Shown piece after piece: positions 17,228 to 25,870 of a stretch of 64,000 bases of DNA. How positions within the stretch are numbered: position 1 is the stretch's first letter; each line of letters starts with the position of its first letter. The notes under the pieces were generated by a model. It saw nothing but the letters and a program-made list of their open reading frames with translations. It was not told where the DNA came from and did not search any database. This DNA is from Caproicibacterium sp. BJN0003 (lineage in GTDB: Bacteria; Bacillota; Clostridia; Oscillospirales; Acutalibacteraceae): NCBI RefSeq assembly GCF_026314295.1, contig NZ_CP111108.1, forward strand, positions 1,550,001 through 1,614,000, given 5' to 3'. The translations under genes and the position numbers were made by a program.

Positions 17228-18403
17228 TCAGCACCCAAGTTGCTTTAAAAAGTCACGAATTCTGGAAAGCGCTTCTGTGATATGATTGATACTGTAAGAA
17301 TATGAAACACGAACGTATCCTTCGCCGCAATTTCCAAAGGCGCTGCCCGGAACGACCGCTACATGCTTTGCATAAAGCAATTTTTCACAAAATTCATCAC
17401 TCGAAAGTCCCGTGCGCTTAATACATGGAAAAACATAAAAAGCGCCCTCCGGCTCAAAGCAGGTCAAGTTCATTTCATTAAAGCCGTCCACAATCAGCCG
17501 GCGGCGCATATCATACTGCTCGCGCATATAAACGATATCAGCGTCCCCATGACGCATTGCTTCAATCGCTGCATATTGGCTGGTAGTCGGAGCGCTCATA
17601 ATTGCATACTGATGAAGCTTTGTCATCTGTGCGATCAGTTCTTTTGGCCCCATGGCATATCCCAAACGCCAGCCGGTCATCGCGAATGCTTTTGAAAAGC
17701 CATTGACAACGATCGTACGCTCGCGCATGTCCGGAAGGGACGAAAATGCAACATGCTGCTGATCTCCATAAGTCAGTTCACTATAAATTTCATCAGAAAG
17801 GACAATCAGATTGGTCCCACGAATCACTTCGGCAATCGCTTCTAGATCTTTTTTCCGCATAACTGCTCCCGTCGGATTATTTGGGAACGGCAGTACAAGA
17901 AGTTTGGTCTTTGGCGTGATCGCTGCGCGCAGTTCTTCCGGTGTCAAACGGAACCCATCTTTTTCTTTTGTTTCGATAATAACTGGAACAGCCCCTACCA
18001 TCTGTGCCATCGGTTCATAACAAACAAAGCTAGGCTGCGGAATCAAGACTTCTTCTCCTGGTTCTACTAAACAGCGAACCGCAAGATCCAAAGCCTCACT
18101 GCCGCCGACGGTGACAAGCACTTCTGTTTTTGGGTCATATTGAACATGATAGTGACGATCAAAAAATTTGCAGATTTCCTCTCTTAATTCTGCAAAACCA
18201 CGGTTCGGACTATACCATGTTTTTCCCATCTCCAAAGACTTGATTCCTTCTTGTCGCACATGCCATGGAGTCGAAAAATCCGGTTCGCCGATAGAGAGAG
18301 AAATCACATCATCCATTTCGTTGGCAATATCAAAAAATTTACGGATACCGGAGGGGCGAACCTGCTGAATCCGTTTTGTCAGCAGTTTGCTGTAATCAAT
18401 CAC
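17228..18403 (-). CDS. PLP-dependent aminotransferase, class I/II
   Basis: A fold-type I aminotransferase of 391 residues, close in layout to aspartate/aromatic or PatA-type enzymes. Landmarks are SIGEPDFSTP near residue 37, the GGSEALDLAVR cofactor loop at 100-110, FPNNPTGAVM, LSDEIYSELTY, and the Schiff-base lysine K238 in NGFSKAFAMTGWRLGY. The C-terminal arginine expected for carboxylate binding lies in EGYVRVSYSYS. The start is GTG at 18403, overlapping the Lrp/AsnC gene by eight bases, so the two are coupled. The pairing with an amino-acid-sensing regulator suggests amino-acid turnover, but the substrate is not determined. Confidence 0.92.
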   Translation of the reverse strand: MIDYSKLLTKRIQQVRPSGIRKFFDIANEMDDVISLSIGEPDFSTPWHVRQEGIKSLEMGKTWYSPNRGFAELREEICKFFDRHYHVQYDPKTEVLVTVGGSEALDLAVRCLVEPGEEVLIPQPSFVCYEPMAQMVGAVPVIIETKEKDGFRLTPEELRAAITPKTKLLVLPFPNNPTGAVMRKKDLEAIAEVIRGTNLIVLSDEIYSELTYGDQQHVAFSSLPDMRERTIVVNGFSKAFAMTGWRLGYAMGPKELIAQMTKLHQYAIMSAPTTSQYAAIEAMRHGDADIVYMREQYDMRRRLIVDGFNEMNLTCFEPEGAFYVFPCIKRTGLSSDEFCEKLLYAKHVAVVPGSAFGNCGEGYVRVSYSYSINHITEALSRIRDFLKQLGC

Positions 18404-18881
18404 AGTATACGTCTCTCCTCTCGTCCTTTTCCTCCTCCTGATTCATAATGACGCCGCTCTCTTTATAGCGAGTCAAAATAAAATGCGTTGCGGTGGAAAG
18501 CACACTGTCCAAGGTGGAAAGACGACGCATAACAAACATTGCTACATCCTGCATCGATTTTCCGTGAACGGTAACCGCGAGGTCATAGCCTCCGGACATC
18601 AAATAGACGCTGTCTACTTCAGGAAAGCTCATTACTTTTCCTGCAATCTCATCGAAGCCACGATTTTTCTTTGGAGAAACACGCAGCTCAATTAGGGCGA
18701 TAGCCTTATTGGTATCGACACGCTCCCAGTTGATCAGGGCCTGATAGCCGCGAATAACCCCTCGTTTTTCGTAATCAGCGATCGCTGTGCTGATATTTTC
18801 TTCCGTTTCGTCCAGCATTGCTGCCAGCTGTTTATTGCTCAAGCGGGCATTCTCATGTAACAAAGTTAAAAGTCGATCCAT
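18396..18881 (-). CDS. Lrp/AsnC-family transcriptional regulator
   Basis: A 161-residue leucine-responsive-type regulator. The N-terminal helix-turn-helix spans LLTLLHENARLSNKQLAAML and the following ISTAIADYEKRGVIRGYQA. The C-terminal RAM/AsnC ligand-binding half has IALIELRVSPKK, VMSFPEVDSVYLMSGGYDLA and TATHFILTRYKE. It leads an operon with the aminotransferase and probably senses an amino acid made or used by it. The first residues of the downstream aminotransferase overlap its stop. Self-regulation at the upstream promoter is likely for this family but no operator is obvious. Confidence 0.93.
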   Translation of the reverse strand: MDRLLTLLHENARLSNKQLAAMLDETEENISTAIADYEKRGVIRGYQALINWERVDTNKAIALIELRVSPKKNRGFDEIAGKVMSFPEVDSVYLMSGGYDLAVTVHGKSMQDVAMFVMRRLSTLDSVLSTATHFILTRYKESGVIMNQEEEKDERRDVYCD

Positions 18882-18931
18882 CGGTCTTTCACTCCTTCTG
18901 AAATACTGTTTTTTATAAATTTTGAGCTTTT

Positions 18932-18937
18932 ATTATA
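18932..18937 (-). promoter_or_regulatory. Extended -10 promoter of the lrp-aminotransferase-ispE-spoIIR operon
   Basis: On the minus strand TGG-TATAAT forms a perfect -10 with the extended TG motif, about 50 bases before the regulator gene. No clear -35 is visible; upstream is the T-rich tail of the preceding terminator. Confidence 0.55.
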
Positions 18938-18959
18938 CCATATTAAAAAAAGAAACAAA

Positions 18960-18992
18960 AGAGGAAAGTGCATAAAATGCACTTTCCTCTTT
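18960..18992 (-). terminator. Terminator after the PHP phosphatase gene
   Basis: A perfect 14-base stem (18960-18973 with 18977-18990) with a three-base loop, followed on the minus strand by a long T-rich run. Confidence 0.9.
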
Positions 18993-19000
18993 CAAAAAGC

Positions 19001-19813
19001 TTATTCCGAAATTAAAACCTGCACCGGCGTTCGTTTTTCATAAATTGTAAAATGTGAAAAGCCAATCCGCCGCAGCATACTCAAGGTCTCCTCGATTCCG
19101 CTGCCTACATCAGCCCAACGATGCGCATCACTTCCCACCGTTACCATGCTTCCTCCAAGACTTTGATATCTTTTCACAATTTTTTCATTTGGCATCGTTG
19201 TTCCCATTTTTTGCCGCAACCCACTGGTATTGACTTCCAAACTCTTCTTCTGCCGAATCAATTCCTTCAATATATGGTCAATCTGGTTTTGATAGTCTTC
19301 TATGGGAATTCCAACCCCATACTCTTCAAAATATCTCCACGGATAAGTGAGATGTGCCAGAGAATCAAATTTTCCCCAACGGATCATCTCTAAAAGTTCT
19401 TCAAAATATTGGGTCAATACCGGTCTTACATCCCGATGCTGATAGTCAAAATCATAAAAGTCACGTTCATTTTTGACATTATGTAAACTTCCAAGGACAA
19501 AATCGAATGAACAGGCGTTTAAAATATCATCCGCGCCGCTTTTATTCTGCATCGGTTGTCCCAATTCGACCCCAGTAAAAATATGGATCTTATTTTGAAA
19601 GGAAACAGCAGCACGCCGGGTTTCGCTCCAACTTTGGCAAACTGATTCATGAAAATGCTGTTCCCAATAAGTATTACATTCACAATGATCGGTAACCGTA
19701 ATCGCATAAAGTCCCTGATCAAGTGCATTTTTGCAAAGCATCATGACCGAATCGGCACCGTCTTCACTGTATTTAGAATGGGTATGAGAATCTGACAAAA
19801 AAGGATATTTCAC
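19001..19813 (-). CDS. PHP-domain phosphatase, histidinol-phosphatase (HisJ) type
   Basis: A 270-residue PHP-superfamily metal-dependent phosphoesterase resembling HisJ/HisK histidinol-phosphate phosphatase. Metal-binding motifs are HTH in LSDSHTHSKYSEDG, TVTDHCEC, GVELG, VLGSLHNV, a mid-sequence DSLAHLTYPWR and the C-terminal VTVGSDAHRWADVG, which together give the full PHP set. No other his genes are in the window, so the link to histidine synthesis rests on family resemblance. The start is GTG at 19813 with AGAAGGTC about six bases upstream. It is a single-gene unit ended by a strong terminator. Confidence 0.82.
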   Translation of the reverse strand: MKYPFLSDSHTHSKYSEDGADSVMMLCKNALDQGLYAITVTDHCECNTYWEQHFHESVCQSWSETRRAAVSFQNKIHIFTGVELGQPMQNKSGADDILNACSFDFVLGSLHNVKNERDFYDFDYQHRDVRPVLTQYFEELLEMIRWGKFDSLAHLTYPWRYFEEYGVGIPIEDYQNQIDHILKELIRQKKSLEVNTSGLRQKMGTTMPNEKIVKRYQSLGGSMVTVGSDAHRWADVGSGIEETLSMLRRIGFSHFTIYEKRTPVQVLISE

Positions 19814-19982
19814 ATTTTGACCTTCTTTCTAAAAGGTTCCAATTTTTTGAATTCTTTTGAATAAATAAAAAAGACAAATTTATTTTAACATTTTTTATCT
19901 TGGAATCCTAGACATCAGTGTGACTGTTTTACTTTGGCGGAATCTCTGATTTTTAAGCAGTTTGCCGAGGGGGAAAAAAATA

Positions 19983-20011
19983 TTGACAGTCTCTCTTTTA
20001 TCGTTCATAAT
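19983..20011 (+). promoter_or_regulatory. Sigma-A promoter of the ACT-PFL gene pair
   Basis: A perfect TTGACA (19983-19988) and CATAAT (20006-20011) are 17 bases apart, about 40 bases before the ACT-domain gene. Confidence 0.75.
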
Positions 20012-20051
20012 AAATTTAAAAAGTTTGAATCATGTATCGGAGGGAATAAAT

Positions 20052-20321
20052 ATGCGCGCGGTTATTACAGTTTTGGGCAAAGATATGGTGGGAATTCTTG
20101 CAAAAGTCACCGCGATCTGTGCAGAAAACGGCGTGAATGTAACGGATGTTTCGCAGTCGATTATGCAAGATCTCTTTGCAATGATTATGTTGGTTGATCT
20201 GAAGGATTCCAAAATTCCGTTTGATCAACTTTCTGACAAATTTACAGCACTCGCAAAGCAAGAGGGACTCACAATTCACATCATGCACGAAGATATTTTT
20301 AATTCCATGCACCGCATTTAA
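20052..20321 (+). CDS. ACT-domain protein (UPF0237 family)
   Basis: An 89-residue protein made of a single ACT domain, the small ligand-binding fold that senses amino acids and related metabolites. It starts MRAVITVLGKDMVGILAKVT and continues ENGVNVTDVSQSIMQDLFAM, typical of the UPF0237 family. ATG 20052 is preceded by GGAGGG; a longer open frame upstream includes the promoter and is not used. The next gene is a PFL/DUF711 protein, a pairing seen across many bacteria and archaea. The ACT protein may be the sensory partner, but no ligand is known. Confidence 0.9.
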   Translation: MRAVITVLGKDMVGILAKVTAICAENGVNVTDVSQSIMQDLFAMIMLVDLKDSKIPFDQLSDKFTALAKQEGLTIHIMHEDIFNSMHRI

Positions 20322-20359
20322 ATTGATACGGCGTCAAGAACTAATAAAGGAGTAAATCC

Positions 20360-21718
20360 ATGCTCAATACCCATGACATTTTGGAAACCATTGATATGAT
20401 CGACAATGAAAACCTGGACGTGCGTACGGTCACAATGGGAATTTCTCTTTTAGACTGCATCGACAGTGATGCAGACAAAGCGTGTGACAAAATTTATGAT
20501 AAAATTTGCCGGTACGCACGTAACCTTGTAAAAACCGGAGAAGATATCAGCAAGGAATATGGAATTCCAATTATTCACAAACGAATTTCTGTCACCCCGA
20601 TTGCGATGGTTGCAGGAGCCTGCCCCGGTGTAAATCCTGTTCGCTATGCAAAAGCACTCGACCGGGCTGCAAAAGAAGTCGGTGTTAACTTTATCGGCGG
20701 CTACTCTGCTCTGGTTCACAAAGGATTCGGCCCCGGTGACTACGCATTGATCGAAAGTATTCCCGAAGCACTTTCCGAAACTGAACTCGTCTGCTCCAGC
20801 GTAAACATCGGCACAACCAAAGCCGGCATCAATATGGACGCAGTTGCAAAGATGGGCAAAGTAGTCCGTGAAACCGCAGAGCGCACTGCCGACAGAGACT
20901 GTATTGGCGCTGCAAAGCTTGTCGTTTTCTGCAATGCTCCGGAGGATAATCCTTTTATGGCTGGTGCTTTTCACGGAGTAGGCGAGCCGGACTGCGTTAT
21001 CAACGTTGGTGTTTCCGGCCCAGGCGTTGTACGCGCAGCTCTGCATAAATGCCCAGATGGTGATTTAACCGAAGTAGCGGATATTATCAAAAAAACTGCC
21101 TTTAAAATTACCCGTATGGGACAATTGGTTGCGCTGGAAGCCAGCCGCAGACTTTGCGTTCCCTTTGGAATCGTAGATTTGTCTCTCGCCCCCACACCGG
21201 CAGTCGGAGACAGCGTTGCGCATATTCTCGAGGAAATGGGGCTGGAGCGTTGTGGTGCCCATGGAACAACCGCTTGTTTGGCACTTTTAAATGATGCGGT
21301 GAAAAAGGGCGGCATTATGGCAAGTTCTCATGTAGGCGGCCTTTCCGGCGCATTTATCCCGATTACCGAAGATGCAGGAATGATCGACGCTGCCCGCTGC
21401 GGTGCGCTCTCTATCACGAAACTAGAAGCCATGACCGCTGTTTGCAGCGTAGGACTTGATATGATCGCTGTTCCCGGCGATACCCCCGCCGAAGTGATTT
21501 CCGCTATTATCGCAGATGAAGCAGCCATCGGTATGGTGAACCTGAAAACAACAGCTGTTCGGCTGATTCCTGCCATCGGCAAAAAAGTCGGCGACGAACT
21601 TAACTTTGGCGGTCTCTTAGGCAGCGGCCCTGTAATGGAATTGAATTCCTATTCTCCTGCCAAACTGATTGCACGCGGTGGTCGGATTCCCGCTCCTATG
21701 CAAAGCCTTAAAAATTAA
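20360..21718 (+). CDS. PFL family protein (UPF0210/DUF711)
   Basis: A 452-residue member of the UPF0210 (DUF711) family, which has a distant likeness to pyruvate-formate-lyase folds but no proven reaction. Family stretches include [78 protein letters not shown] and [17 protein letters not shown]. The C-terminal glycyl-radical motif of true PFL is absent, so it should not be called a formate lyase. AAAGGAG precedes the ATG. It is almost certainly co-transcribed with the ACT gene 38 bases upstream. Confidence 0.9.
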   Translation: MLNTHDILETIDMIDNENLDVRTVTMGISLLDCIDSDADKACDKIYDKICRYARNLVKTGEDISKEYGIPIIHKRISVTPIAMVAGACPGVNPVRYAKALDRAAKEVGVNFIGGYSALVHKGFGPGDYALIESIPEALSETELVCSSVNIGTTKAGINMDAVAKMGKVVRETAERTADRDCIGAAKLVVFCNAPEDNPFMAGAFHGVGEPDCVINVGVSGPGVVRAALHKCPDGDLTEVADIIKKTAFKITRMGQLVALEASRRLCVPFGIVDLSLAPTPAVGDSVAHILEEMGLERCGAHGTTACLALLNDAVKKGGIMASSHVGGLSGAFIPITEDAGMIDAARCGALSITKLEAMTAVCSVGLDMIAVPGDTPAEVISAIIADEAAIGMVNLKTTAVRLIPAIGKKVGDELNFGGLLGSGPVMELNSYSPAKLIARGGRIPAPMQSLKN

Positions 21719-21942
21719 TTTTGAATTCTGAAAAGTAAAAGATTCATTTTTTAAAAAGTCGAAATTTGTAATATTAAAAAAGTTAGGATAAATTCTAATT
21801 CTTTTGTTTTTTCTGCAGAACTTTCAGATTGATTTTGCATACATGTTTCTTGATTCTGCATTTTAAGGAAAATGTTTTATTGCTTATTGATGATATCTAC
21901 CAAATTTTTAAAAGATTTTTGTAAGATTTGTGAATTTTTCTC

Positions 21943-21971
21943 TTGAATTTTGATTGCAATTGTACTACTAT
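21943..21971 (+). promoter_or_regulatory. Candidate promoter of the V/A-ATPase operon
   Basis: TTGAAT (21943-21948) and TACTAT (21966-21971) are 17 bases apart. They lie in the very AT-rich 383-base gap between the DUF711 gene and the ATPase operon (21719-22101). Apart from this and the hairpin at 22050-22075 I see no gene or other site in the gap. Confidence 0.45.
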
Positions 21972-22049
21972 GATTTTGTCTTAGTAAGTTTCATAAGAAA
22001 CCTAAATTTACATTTTATAGGCTTTTAAAAATAGATGCTGTCAATCTTT

Positions 22050-22075
22050 TCCCGGAAAACAAATGTTTTCCGGGA
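22050..22075 (+). promoter_or_regulatory. Leader hairpin before the V/A-ATPase operon
   Basis: A perfect 11-base stem (22050-22060 with 22065-22075) with loop AAAT stands 15 bases before the ribosome-binding site of the first gene. No T-run follows, so it is not a standard terminator. It may stabilise the mRNA 5' end or bind a regulator. Confidence 0.5.
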
Positions 22076-22101
22076 TTCATGCCGTTTTAGGAGGTGTATC
22101 T

Positions 22102-22413
22102 ATGGAAAACTTAATTGACCAAATTGTAAAAATGGATCAGCAGGCTCAAAAGATCACTGATCTCGCACAAAAAGAAAAGCTCCAGGCTACTAGTGATGTT
22201 GCTAAGCGCCGAGAAGAAATTCGGGATGCTTATTTAAAAGAAGCAAGAGAACGCTTACACAAAAACGAACCTCAGGAACGTAAATTGGCTGAAGAAAAAT
22301 GGAAAGTCACGGAGCAGAAACAAGCTGTTCTGCGAGAAAAGATGGAAGATATTTACCATCAAAATCATGATGGTTGGGTTCAGAAACTGGTCAGCCGTGT
22401 ATTGGAGGGATAA
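22102..22413 (+). CDS. V/A-type ATPase subunit G/H (peripheral stalk)
   Basis: A short, highly charged coiled-coil protein of 103 residues, as expected for the stalk subunit called G, H or NtpF, which pairs with subunit E. The sequence is rich in Lys, Glu, Gln and Ala in heptad-like order (KMDQQAQKITDLAQKEKLQA). ATG 22102 is preceded by GGAGGTG. Primary sequence in this family is poorly conserved. The call depends on coiled-coil character and on position as first gene of the ATPase operon, the same place as in Enterococcus and Thermus. Confidence 0.8.
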   Translation: MENLIDQIVKMDQQAQKITDLAQKEKLQATSDVAKRREEIRDAYLKEARERLHKNEPQERKLAEEKWKVTEQKQAVLREKMEDIYHQNHDGWVQKLVSRVLEG

Positions 22414-22415
22414 CC

Positions 22416-23477
22416 ATGGGACAGACCTCATCAAACGCCGTCCTCAGTAAAGCGCGCGCACTCTATGGTCAAAGGCTGCGCTTTGAGGACTGGATGGCTC
22501 TTCTGGATTGTTCTTCCGTCAATGATATTGCCACTTATCTAAAAGCGCATACCGTATATCGTTCCGTCCTCGTTTCGATAGATGAATTTCATATTCACCG
22601 CGGTCAGCTAGAAGCCTGTCTGCGGGAGCGGCTTTTTAGCGAAAGCGCAAAATTAGCTCGATATGATCTAGACCTTGGAGAACATGTTTCAGCTTATCTT
22701 CTTCAAAAGCTGGAAATTCAAATGATTCTGCGCTGTATCACAAGACTGAATTCCGGACAGATGGAAGATCCTTTCTTTTTAATCCCGGAAAGCGCAGCAC
22801 ATCAAACAGAGATTGACGAAAAAGCACTTCATACGCTCTCCAGCTATGATCAGCTGCTTCATGCACTTTCCCATACACAGTATGAAAAAATTCTTTTATC
22901 ATTTGCTCCAAAAAATCCTGAAGAACAGATTGATTATACCGGAATTGAAAGTGCCCTTTGGATTGATCTGATGCAGCGACTCTATCAAGTCATCTATAAA
23001 GAAACAAAAGGACAGACCCGTGAAGAATTGCTGCGTATTTTCGACGATTACATTGATCTCAGTAATTACAGCAGGATCATTCGTTTGAAGCGAACTTATC
23101 ACGCTGACCCCGACCAGATCAAATCGCTTCTGCTGCCTTTTGGCAGCCTAAAAAAAGAAACGCTTGATCGAATGGCAGCAGCAGAATCCGAAAAAGAAGT
23201 CGCTGAAATTATGCAGACAACGCGGGTTGGAAAACGTACACTCTCAACCCCACACAAAGACCCGGACGATCTGATCTTTTATATTGAATATCATGACTGC
23301 CGCAAAAAGATTCGTTTTAGTCCCAACCCTAGTGTCGTACTTTTTTCCTATGTTTTTCTTCTTCAATCAGAACTACATGACCTAACCACGCTAATTGAAG
23401 GAGTGCGTTATCAACTGCAGAAAGCAGAAATTCAAAATCTTCTGAACCCCGAGCGGTTCAGCGGAAGGAGTTCCTAA
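22416..23477 (+). CDS. ntpC: V/A-type ATPase subunit C
   Basis: The central-stalk cap subunit (AC39/C family, funnel-shaped and all-helical) that links the rotor shaft to the membrane ring. The 353-residue product has the family pattern SNAVLSKARALYGQRLRFED at the N-terminus and DDYIDLSNYSRIIRLKRTYH plus FYIEYHDCRKKIR later. ATG 22416 is two bases after the previous stop, with GGAGGGATAACC before it. The gene lies second, before subunit I. In Enterococcus and Thermus it comes after E, so the position is unusual. Confidence 0.87.
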   Translation: MGQTSSNAVLSKARALYGQRLRFEDWMALLDCSSVNDIATYLKAHTVYRSVLVSIDEFHIHRGQLEACLRERLFSESAKLARYDLDLGEHVSAYLLQKLEIQMILRCITRLNSGQMEDPFFLIPESAAHQTEIDEKALHTLSSYDQLLHALSHTQYEKILLSFAPKNPEEQIDYTGIESALWIDLMQRLYQVIYKETKGQTREELLRIFDDYIDLSNYSRIIRLKRTYHADPDQIKSLLLPFGSLKKETLDRMAAAESEKEVAEIMQTTRVGKRTLSTPHKDPDDLIFYIEYHDCRKKIRFSPNPSVVLFSYVFLLQSELHDLTTLIEGVRYQLQKAEIQNLLNPERFSGRSS

Positions 23478-23480
23478 ATC

Positions 23481-25421
23481 TTGGCTATTATCAAGGTAAA
23501 AATCATCAGCATGATAGGACAACTACGTGAATTGGACGCAGTAACTGCAATCTGCGGAAAAAGTCACCTATTTCATCCAGATAATGCGATGAATTTTTAC
23601 TCTAACACAGAATCCTTTCTGCCTTTAAGTGAAGATAATCCATATCAGGCGCCTTTGCAGCAGCTTTCTTCTTCTATCAAATCGATTGGGCAGCCCCTTC
23701 ATCTTTTCTCAGAAGAAGAAACTGAAAAGAAACAGCTAAAGCCTATTCAGGCTCTTCACTATGCGCAGGCAATGTCTAATCGTATCGCAAAGCTTCAGGC
23801 ACAGCACGAAAAAATTTCAAAAGAAGTACAGCGCCATGAACAAGATGCAAAAGATGCTGCCCATTTTGTCGGGTTAGCAATTGATTTGAAAAAAATTCGT
23901 GTATGTCAGTTTATCTCTATTCACTTTGGTTCTTTGCCGAGAGCCGGTTATGAGCAGTTAAAAACATATGAAGATAATCCATTTGTAGTGTTCTTTCCTT
24001 GTACATCGGATGAAAAAACAGTTTGGGGGGTTTATATTTGCCCCATAGATCAATGCCCAGAAATTGACCGGATTTTTTCTCGTCTGTATTTTCAGCCGCT
24101 AAATTTGGAACGCTTTGACGGCACTCCAAAAGAAGCTGTTGAACAATTTAAACAAGAAGCCGAAGCTTCCCGCAATGAGCTAAAAAAGGTCGATGACGAA
24201 ATCCAACAGCTTTGGAAAAATGAGCAGGAACGCTGCAATTTGATTTATTCATGGCTGACAATTAAAAATACTTATTTTGGCATTCGAAAATACGCCTTCC
24301 AATATAATGGCTTTTTTATTCTTTCCGGCTGGATTCCTCAAGAAGCCGAAAATTCCTTTACCAGCAAGCTTGATCAGTGTTCCAGCGTAGAATACAATCT
24401 CGATGATGCCTCTAATGAGTTGGTCCATTCCCCGCCGGTAAAACTACATAACCACCGTCCATTTAAAGCTTTTGAATACTTTACTGAAATGTACGGCCTG
24501 CCAAATTACAGCGAAATTGATCCAACTCCCCTTCTCGCCTGTATTTTTGTGACACTATTCGGCATTATGTTTGGTGATGTAGGGCATGGTATCTGTGCAT
24601 TTCTGCTCGGCTTATGGATGTGGAAAAAGAAGAACATGCCTCTCGGACACATTTTAATGCCTTGCGGAATTTCTTCTTGTATTTTCGGCTTTGTATTTGG
24701 TTCCGTATTTGGATTTGAGCATTTGCTTGATCCGCTCTATTATGCACTCGGATTTTCAGAAAAGCCGATTTCCGTTATGGAAGGAAGCACAACGACTAAT
24801 ATTTTGATATTTGCTGTTTCTATTGGTGTTGTTCTCCTAATTGTCGCTATGTTCCTCAACATTATCTCTTCTCTTCGTCAAAGACACTATGAGCGTGCAC
24901 TTTTCGGACAAAATGGGGTTGCTGGTCTGATTTTTTATATTAGCATTGTCTTCGGATTCGTCCTGCAGCTTCTCGGTACTCCGGTAATGACCCCGCTTTA
25001 TGTAACTCTTCTGATCGTTTTGCCTCTCTTAGTTATGTTTTTCCGTGAAGTTTTTGGCGGCCTTATGGAACATAAGCCCGATTGGAAGCCAGAAAAATGG
25101 GGCGAATTTATTGTTCAGAATTTCTTTGAATTATTTGAATTCCTTCTTTCTTACCTCAGTAACACCGTTTCATTCCTGCGGGTAGGTGCTTTTGTACTAG
25201 TCCATGCCGGCATGATGAATATGGTATTTACGCTTGCAGATATGGTCGGTGGTGTCGGTTATCCAATTGTCCTTATAATCGGCAATATCTTCGTAATGGC
25301 GTTGGAAGGATTGCTCGTAAGCATCCACGTCCTTCGTCTGAATTTCTATGAAATGTTCAGTCGTTTTTACGATGGCGACGGTCGTCCCTTTACTCCAGTA
25401 GAGGTTCGTGTCCCATCTTAA
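23481..25421 (+). CDS. ntpI: V/A-type ATPase subunit I (membrane stator, subunit a)
   Basis: The stator subunit that forms the ion half-channels. The first roughly 320 residues are cytoplasmic and partly coiled coil. The remaining half is a membrane domain with about seven or eight helices, containing PTPLLACIFVTLFGIMFGDVG and the conserved arginine region LSNTVSFLRVGAFVLVHAGM, then HVLRLNFYEMFSRFYDGDGR at the end. It has 646 residues. The start is TTG at 23481 with GGAAGGAG upstream, giving MAIIKVKIISMIG, which agrees with the family N-terminus. It is the third gene of the operon. Confidence 0.95.
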   Translation: MAIIKVKIISMIGQLRELDAVTAICGKSHLFHPDNAMNFYSNTESFLPLSEDNPYQAPLQQLSSSIKSIGQPLHLFSEEETEKKQLKPIQALHYAQAMSNRIAKLQAQHEKISKEVQRHEQDAKDAAHFVGLAIDLKKIRVCQFISIHFGSLPRAGYEQLKTYEDNPFVVFFPCTSDEKTVWGVYICPIDQCPEIDRIFSRLYFQPLNLERFDGTPKEAVEQFKQEAEASRNELKKVDDEIQQLWKNEQERCNLIYSWLTIKNTYFGIRKYAFQYNGFFILSGWIPQEAENSFTSKLDQCSSVEYNLDDASNELVHSPPVKLHNHRPFKAFEYFTEMYGLPNYSEIDPTPLLACIFVTLFGIMFGDVGHGICAFLLGLWMWKKKNMPLGHILMPCGISSCIFGFVFGSVFGFEHLLDPLYYALGFSEKPISVMEGSTTTNILIFAVSIGVVLLIVAMFLNIISSLRQRHYERALFGQNGVAGLIFYISIVFGFVLQLLGTPVMTPLYVTLLIVLPLLVMFFREVFGGLMEHKPDWKPEKWGEFIVQNFFELFEFLLSYLSNTVSFLRVGAFVLVHAGMMNMVFTLADMVGGVGYPIVLIIGNIFVMALEGLLVSIHVLRLNFYEMFSRFYDGDGRPFTPVEVRVPS

Positions 25422-25462
25422 AATAATTAAAATGAATTCAATTTGACTTGGAGGTTTTTGTT

Positions 25463-25867
25463 ATGACTGCAATTTTATTAGCTGTTCCAGTAATCTTTTT
25501 AATTGGCTCTGTAATGTGGGCTGTCCGCGCGGTAAACCACGGAAAAAAGCCCCGTACTGCTCTAATGACGCAGATTTTCTCCTGCCTTTTGGTCGGTGTC
25601 GTTACCCTGGCAATCCCAATGACCGCCCATGCAGCAGATGCCGTTGCTTCCAGCGCTAACGGTCTGGTAGCAATCGCTGCCGGCCTCGCGGTTGGTATTG
25701 CCGGCGTCGGCGGCGGAATCGCAGTTGGCCCCAGTGCTGCTGCAGCAATTGGTGCCTGCAGTGAAGATTCTAAGAATTTTGGTAAAGCAATCATCTTCGT
25801 TGCATTAGGCGAAGGCATTGCGCTGTATGGTCTGCTGATTGCAATTCTGCTCTTTACGAAGGTGTGA
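25463..25867 (+). CDS. ntpK: V/A-type ATPase subunit K (rotor-ring proteolipid)
   Basis: The ring subunit that carries ions across the membrane. The 134-residue protein has four hydrophobic segments. The second pair is the functional hairpin: the glycine-rich GLAVGIAGVGGGIAVGPSA and the ion-binding glutamate in ALGEGIALYGLLIAILLF. The first pair lacks both the glycine motif and the acidic residue, so each subunit carries one ion site. A stretch ending AHAAD looks like a signal-peptidase site but sits after helix two. ATG 25463 is preceded by GGAGG. I see no Ser/Thr directly after the glutamate, but this does not settle sodium versus proton use. Confidence 0.93.
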   Translation: MTAILLAVPVIFLIGSVMWAVRAVNHGKKPRTALMTQIFSCLLVGVVTLAIPMTAHAADAVASSANGLVAIAAGLAVGIAGVGGGIAVGPSAAAAIGACSEDSKNFGKAIIFVALGEGIALYGLLIAILLFTKV

Positions 25868-25870
25868 ACC

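Noticed and set aside
20450-21046. Minus-strand frame of 198 codons opposite the DUF711 gene
   Set aside because: The composition is Cys/Asn-rich and random-looking, and the sense strand encodes a conserved protein.
20360-21718. Annotation as a pyruvate formate-lyase
   Set aside because: The glycyl-radical motif and the Cys-Cys active site of PFL are not present; only the family name recalls PFL.
25610-25640. Signal-peptide cleavage site in the ATPase K subunit
   Set aside because: The AHA-AD stretch follows the second membrane helix and the protein aligns as a four-helix proteolipid, so cleavage is not expected.
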